This document shows, one piece after another, positions 6,874 to 9,951 of a stretch of 9,951 nt of DNA. The position numbers and the translations under genes were made by a program. The first letter of the stretch is position 1; each line of letters starts with the position of its first letter. The notes under the pieces are model-generated. The model was not told where the DNA came from, ran no database searches, and saw only the letters and a program-made list of their open reading frames with translations. Source of the stretch: an uncultured Oscillospiraceae bacterium (GTDB lineage Bacteria > Bacillota > Clostridia > Oscillospirales > Oscillospiraceae); NCBI GenBank assembly GCA_900751035.1, contig CAADSF010000312.1, forward strand, positions 1 to 9,951. The letters are read 5' to 3'.

Positions 6874-6922
6874 GCACCTCCGAATTGTTGAAATTACACA
6901 ATTCGGGGGTGCATTCTTTTTT
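6874..6922 (+). terminator. Intrinsic terminator after the kinase-linked binding protein
   Basis: GCACCTCCGAATTG (6874-6887) pairs with CAATTCGGGGGTGC (6899-6912), with one G-U pair and one further T-A pair inward, around a nine-base loop. The stem is followed at once by ATTCTTTTTT (6913-6922). This is a textbook intrinsic terminator 45 bases after the stop at 6828, and it separates this gene from the downstream transporter operon. Confidence 0.92.
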
Positions 6923-7057
6923 CGTGGGGTATCAAAAAAACACAACCAATCGGCAAAATGCTTTATGGTGTTTTTCCCGGCTCCCGGATAGACTGGATAT
7001 ATCGATTCAGCCTGAGAAAAGCAGGGCTGACAAATTCAAAACTAAATGGAGGGTATT
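6923..7057 (+). promoter_or_regulatory. Leader and likely promoter region of the second transporter operon
   Basis: Because a strong terminator precedes it, the operon starting at 7058 needs a promoter here. I see no good TTGACA/TATAAT pair; the best -10 candidate is TGGATATAT (6994-7002), with an off-consensus T-rich stretch upstream (6971-6976). AAAAACAC and GTGTTTTT form an 8-bp inverted repeat spanning roughly 6935-6975, and TCAGCC (7007-7012) with GGCTGA (7025-7030) forms a small hairpin in the likely leader. A weak promoter fits a gene that depends on an activator such as the AraC-type regulator. This is inference. Confidence 0.3.
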
Positions 7058-8458
7058 ATGAAAAAGATTCTTGCACTTCTTCTGGCATCGCTTTTGCTCA
7101 TCGGCCTGTTTGCCGGATGCGCCAGGCAGGAGCCTGCGCCTGCTCAGCAGGAACAGAACACGACAACCGAACCGGCCCCGGCAGAGCAGCCTGCCGAACA
7201 GCCCGCAGAGCAGCCGGAGAACACCGGGCTCCCCACAATCACCTTTGTCCACGGCTACTACCATGACGAGTCCGAATGGCCCGCAGCTGCACAGATGCGT
7301 CAGATCTATCAGGATTTCGCCGATCTGCACAAGGACGAATTCAACTTTGTCGCCGTCGCCGATGAATCCGGCGCGGAGGGTATCTATAACACGGCGCTCA
7401 ACGACATCAGCGGCGGTCAGTTCTATGACATCGCCGACTTCGGCGGCTGGAACATCGTTCCCGTCGCAAGCGCGGCCGGTCTGATTCTCGACCTGAAGCC
7501 GTATCTCGATGAAGACGCGGCCTTCAAGGCCGGCGCAGGCGTCTGCTACGATCAGAACCTGACTGCGGATGGAAAAATTTATTCCGTGCGCGAGCAGATT
7601 GAGGCTGTCGGCTTCTGGTACAATGAAGCGTTGTTCGCGCAGGCTGGCGCGAAGGTCCCCGCCGACTGGAGCACATGGGCGGACTTTGAGGAAGCAGTCG
7701 ACAAGCTCGTTGACGCCGGTATTACTCCGTTCGGCCTGAACGCGGGCTGGCCCACCAACATTCTGACGGCAGGCCGTTTCCAGGCTGACGAAGCGACCCG
7801 CGCATTCTACGCACAGGGCGCGGACACTGCATCCTTTGACGATCCCGCGTTCCGCGAGGTCATGACGTTCATGCAGGAGAAGGTTCTCCAGAAGATCGAC
7901 TCCGCCAACTTTGGACCTGGCGGTGACGACGACGAGCAGTACCGCAATGACTTCTTTGACGGCAAGACCGCCATGCTCTTCAACGGTGTCTGGGATGCCG
8001 GCGGAAGCGTAGACTGTGCGGCGGGCGCGGAGAACATCAAGCCCGCGAACTTCCCGACGAATGAATCCGGCAAGCGCGCTTCTCTGATGTCCGGCGGCAC
8101 GGGCTTTGTGGTGTCGAACAGCCTGACCGACGCGCAGACCGCGGCCTGCATCGAGTTCATCAAGTATATGACGAGCGAGGAGATCGCCAACAAGATCATT
8201 GCGTTCGGCATCGGCATGGCGCCGAACACCAACGTGGACTACACCACGCTGATGGACAGCGTTGACGCACCCGAAGCAAAGCTTCTGGTTTCCGCCTGCC
8301 AGCTCTGCATGGCGGCAGACTATCAGGCGCTCGGCCTCGGCAATGAATTCGGCGACTTTGAGGGCGAAATTCAGGCGAAATACGCCGGTCTGAAGGACGG
8401 CAGCAAGACGGTTGACGATGTCGTCAGCGAGCTTGACGCAGTGATCGCCGCAAACTGA
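7058..8458 (+). CDS. Carbohydrate-binding lipoprotein of the second CUT1 transporter
   Basis: The 466-residue protein captures a sugar outside the cell and delivers it to the permeases encoded next. The lipoprotein signal is MKKILALLLASLL, then LFAGC with C21. A low-complexity linker follows (about 22-56), rich in E, P, A and Q, including three exact PAEQ units (residues 41-52), which probably tethers the globular domain above the membrane. Family signatures are TFVHGYY (62-68), LDLKPYL (144-150), WYN (187-189), DFFDGK (298-303), GVW (310-312), GTGFVVSN (347-354) and FIKYM (367-371). ATG 7058 is five bases after GGAGG; an in-frame ATG at 7046 would run through that site. It is the first gene of an operon with the permeases at 8528 and 9478. 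The ligand cannot be read from the sequence. Confidence 0.94.
   Translation: MKKILALLLASLLLIGLFAGCARQEPAPAQQEQNTTTEPAPAEQPAEQPAEQPENTGLPTITFVHGYYHDESEWPAAAQMRQIYQDFADLHKDEFNFVAVADESGAEGIYNTALNDISGGQFYDIADFGGWNIVPVASAAGLILDLKPYLDEDAAFKAGAGVCYDQNLTADGKIYSVREQIEAVGFWYNEALFAQAGAKVPADWSTWADFEEAVDKLVDAGITPFGLNAGWPTNILTAGRFQADEATRAFYAQGADTASFDDPAFREVMTFMQEKVLQKIDSANFGPGGDDDEQYRNDFFDGKTAMLFNGVWDAGGSVDCAAGAENIKPANFPTNESGKRASLMSGGTGFVVSNSLTDAQTAACIEFIKYMTSEEIANKIIAFGIGMAPNTNVDYTTLMDSVDAPEAKLLVSACQLCMAADYQALGLGNEFGDFEGEIQAKYAGLKDGSKTVDDVVSELDAVIAAN
7178..7213 (+). repeat. Three 12-bp tandem units encoding PAEQ
   Basis: Three consecutive codon quartets encode PAEQ in the post-lipobox linker. The DNA copies differ at third positions (ccg/cct/ccc, gca/gcc, gag/gaa), so the peptide repeat is older than a fresh slippage event, or is kept by selection. 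A fourth partial unit (EPA) precedes it and PEN follows. Confidence 0.8.
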
Positions 8459-8473
8459 GTTCCATGTAAACCG

Positions 8474-8500
8474 GCGAAGGGGGCGGAACGCCCCCTTCGC
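8474..8500 (+). other. Intergenic stem-loop between binding-protein and permease genes, no U-tract
   Basis: GCGAAGGGGGCG (8474-8485) is perfectly complementary to CGCCCCCTTCGC (8489-8500), with a GAA loop. It starts 16 bases after the binding-protein stop and is followed by TGTATCGCAAAG, with no T-run, then the permease ribosome site. Its position matches the hairpins at 63-149. It probably stabilises the binding-protein mRNA or acts as a partial terminator, setting more binding protein than permease. Confidence 0.75.
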
Positions 8501-8527
8501 TGTATCGCAAAGAAAGGATGACGCATC

Positions 8528-9463
8528 ATGAAGGCTGGAATGGCTGAGAAAAAAGCTGCCCGTGCAATGGGAAAGTACCGGAAACGAGGGTTTCTTCTGG
8601 CCTTCCTTGCCCCTTGTACGCTCCTGTTTCTGATTGTCTACGCATACCCGCTGATCACGATTTTCCTGACCTCGTTCTGTAAATGGAATTACGAGAATTT
8701 CACCGCGCCGGAGTTTTTGGGCTGGTCAAACCTGTTTGACAATTATAGTAAGCTGTTCCGGTATGACGCGAACTTCAAAATGGCGCTGGTCAACTCGCTC
8801 AAGTGGGTCGCGCTGACGCTGCTGGTTCAGGTGCCATTCACCATTCTGGTCGCGCTGACGCTGTCCAGGAAGATGCGCGGCTGGAAATTCACCCGCAATA
8901 TGTTCCTGATTCCCAATATTATTTCGACAGCAGCAATCGGACTGATTTTCCTGAATCTCTACAGCCCTTCGCGCGGCATTGTGACCGAGCTCTGCAATCG
9001 GCTCTGGCCCGGCTCCGATATCAGCGTGCTGTCGAACTCCCGATACGCCTTCTGGGGCGTGACATTTACCTTTATTCTGTTTGGCGGCTCCAACTGCCTG
9101 CTGCTGTTAACGCAGATTTTCTCCATCGACCCCGGCGTCTATGAGGCAGCGCGCATTGCGGGCGCGTCTGACCGGCAGATCGACTGGTACATTACGCTGC
9201 CGCTGCTGCGGCCGATGATCGGAACCATCTCCGTCATGGCGGCAAATTACGGCCTGCTTCTTTACAATGAAATTGCGCTCATCACGTCCGGCGGCCCGGA
9301 TAACGCCACGTATTCGCTGAGCTACTATATTTATAAAACCTCTCTCGGCAGCACAAAGCTGAATTTTGCACGCGGCAATACGGCGGGCGTCATTCAGTTT
9401 ATTCTCGGCATCGTGATCGTCTGCCTGATTAACCGCGCGTTCCGCTCGGATACATCGGACTAA
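8528..9463 (+). CDS. CUT1-family sugar ABC transporter permease (MalF/UgpA-like subunit)
   Basis: The 311-residue membrane protein is the first permease of the second transporter. After a basic N-terminus (1-20) there are hydrophobic segments at about 21-50, 90-112, 125-146, 172-197, 229-250 and 286-303. The EAA loop is at about 205-229: YEAARIAGAS, then W and LPLLRP. The motif ITSGGPDNAT (252-261) in the last periplasmic loop is typical of the UgpA/MsmF group. ATG 8528 lies nine bases after AAAGGA. The gene follows the binding protein after a 69-bp spacer with a hairpin and precedes its partner by 14 bases. It differs clearly from the permease at 176-1126, so the two systems are separate transporters rather than a recent duplication. 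Confidence 0.93.
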   Translation: MKAGMAEKKAARAMGKYRKRGFLLAFLAPCTLLFLIVYAYPLITIFLTSFCKWNYENFTAPEFLGWSNLFDNYSKLFRYDANFKMALVNSLKWVALTLLVQVPFTILVALTLSRKMRGWKFTRNMFLIPNIISTAAIGLIFLNLYSPSRGIVTELCNRLWPGSDISVLSNSRYAFWGVTFTFILFGGSNCLLLLTQIFSIDPGVYEAARIAGASDRQIDWYITLPLLRPMIGTISVMAANYGLLLYNEIALITSGGPDNATYSLSYYIYKTSLGSTKLNFARGNTAGVIQFILGIVIVCLINRAFRSDTSD

Positions 9464-9477
9464 AGGAGGAAAGGAAC

Positions 9478-9951
9478 ATGAAACTGATCAATGCAGCCTC
9501 CCTGCCGGTAAAGCTGCTCCGGTATCTTCTGATGGCGTTCGTGCTGCTCATCTCTCTGTACCCCATCGCATGGGTTTTGCTCAATTCCTTCAAGCAGACG
9601 CCCGGCGGCCTGGGCTTCCCGGAAAAATGGGTGTTCGACGGATATATTATAATCTTCACAAAGCTCAACATCGGGCGCTACTTCGCAAACAGCCTGATTG
9701 TGACTGTCAGTTCCACGGTCATCAGCGTATTTGTGGTTTCGCTTGCGGCATATGTATCCGCCCGCATCGGGTTCAGAGGAAAAAACCTCGTGACGCTGAT
9801 GTTTGCATCGACGCTGTTTATCCCCTCGATTTCCATCAGCTTTCCCATTTACCGGCTGCTGTCTGACCTCGGACTGAAGGACACGCTGACCGGCGTAATC
9901 TTTGTCTACGCCAGTCTCGGCATCGCGGTCACGTTTTTCATCCTCCGCAGC
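9478..9951 (+). CDS. CUT1-family sugar ABC transporter permease (MalG/UgpE-like subunit), 3' end beyond window
   Basis: An open frame of 158 codons runs to the window edge without a stop. It starts MKLINAASLPVKLL at ATG 9478, eight bases after a perfect AGGAGG (9464-9469). A first membrane segment (about 13-37, LLRYLLMAFVLLISLYPIAW) is followed by the LLNSFK signature (34-39), a periplasmic stretch, then hydrophobic segments near 66-92 (SLIVTVSSTVISVFVVSLAAY), 102-122 and 136-155. The pattern NSLIVT, then AAYVSARIGFRGK is typical of MalG/UgpE-type subunits. The EAA loop would lie beyond the edge, so about 110-130 residues are missing compared with family length. It is the third gene of the operon. 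Confidence 0.9.
   Translation, partial: MKLINAASLPVKLLRYLLMAFVLLISLYPIAWVLLNSFKQTPGGLGFPEKWVFDGYIIIFTKLNIGRYFANSLIVTVSSTVISVFVVSLAAYVSARIGFRGKNLVTLMFASTLFIPSISISFPIYRLLSDLGLKDTLTGVIFVYASLGIAVTFFILRS

Noticed and set aside
7046..7057. ATG 7046 as start of the second binding protein
   Set aside because: It overlaps the GGAGG site used by ATG 7058, and would put MEGI before an otherwise normal MKK signal peptide.
6864..7061. A 65-codon plus-strand frame between the two binding-protein genes
   Set aside because: It runs through the intrinsic terminator at 6874-6922 and lacks a Shine-Dalgarno site; the peptide shows no recognisable features.
1..9951. CRISPR arrays, transposases, integrases, tRNA or rRNA genes, toxin-antitoxin or phage-defence modules
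   Set aside because: I looked for repeated spacer-like units, terminal inverted repeats, cloverleaf-like stretches and small paired genes and saw none; coding density is fully explained by transport and regulation genes.

Overview
The window reads as a carbohydrate uptake and sensing locus from a moderately GC-rich Gram-positive anaerobe, most likely a gut-type Clostridia (Oscillospirales-like). The clues are lipoprotein signal peptides on both solute-binding proteins, a YesM/YesN-type two-component pair, strong AGGAGG ribosome binding sites, and CUT1 sugar transporters with no ATPase gene beside them, as is usual in Firmicutes that share one MsmX-like ATPase. The taxonomic call is inference from style, not from a marker gene.

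Layout, left to right. (1) Positions 1-2009, plus strand: the last codons of a gene (probably a sugar-binding protein), a 124-bp spacer holding two tandem stem-loops, then two CUT1 permease subunits in tight series. (2) Positions 2010-2164: a short convergent spacer with a strong hairpin terminator. (3) Positions 2165-5450, minus strand: an AraC-type response regulator and its sensor histidine kinase, overlapping by 8 bp, kinase transcribed first. (4) Positions 5451-5529: a compact divergent promoter region. (5) Positions 5530-6922, plus strand: a lipoprotein sugar-binding protein ending in its own intrinsic terminator. (6) Positions 7058-9951, plus strand: a second sugar-binding lipoprotein, an intergenic hairpin, and two permease subunits, the last cut by the window edge.

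How they may work together: the two transporters would import oligosaccharides or related solutes through the membrane, energised by an ATPase encoded elsewhere. The kinase has two membrane segments and an extracytoplasmic sensor domain, and would pass a sugar signal to the response regulator, which likely activates one or both transporters. The binding protein at 5530-6828 is a clear paralogue of the one at 7058-8458 but has no permease of its own, is divergent from the kinase, and ends in its own terminator. This suggests that it serves as a ligand-presenting co-receptor for the kinase rather than, or as well as, a transport component.

Most of the window is recognisable biology. The points most worth a second look are the kinase-linked paralogous binding protein, the overlapping divergent -10 elements, the hairpins between binding-protein and permease genes, the altered G2 region of the kinase, and the lower GC content of the response regulator gene.
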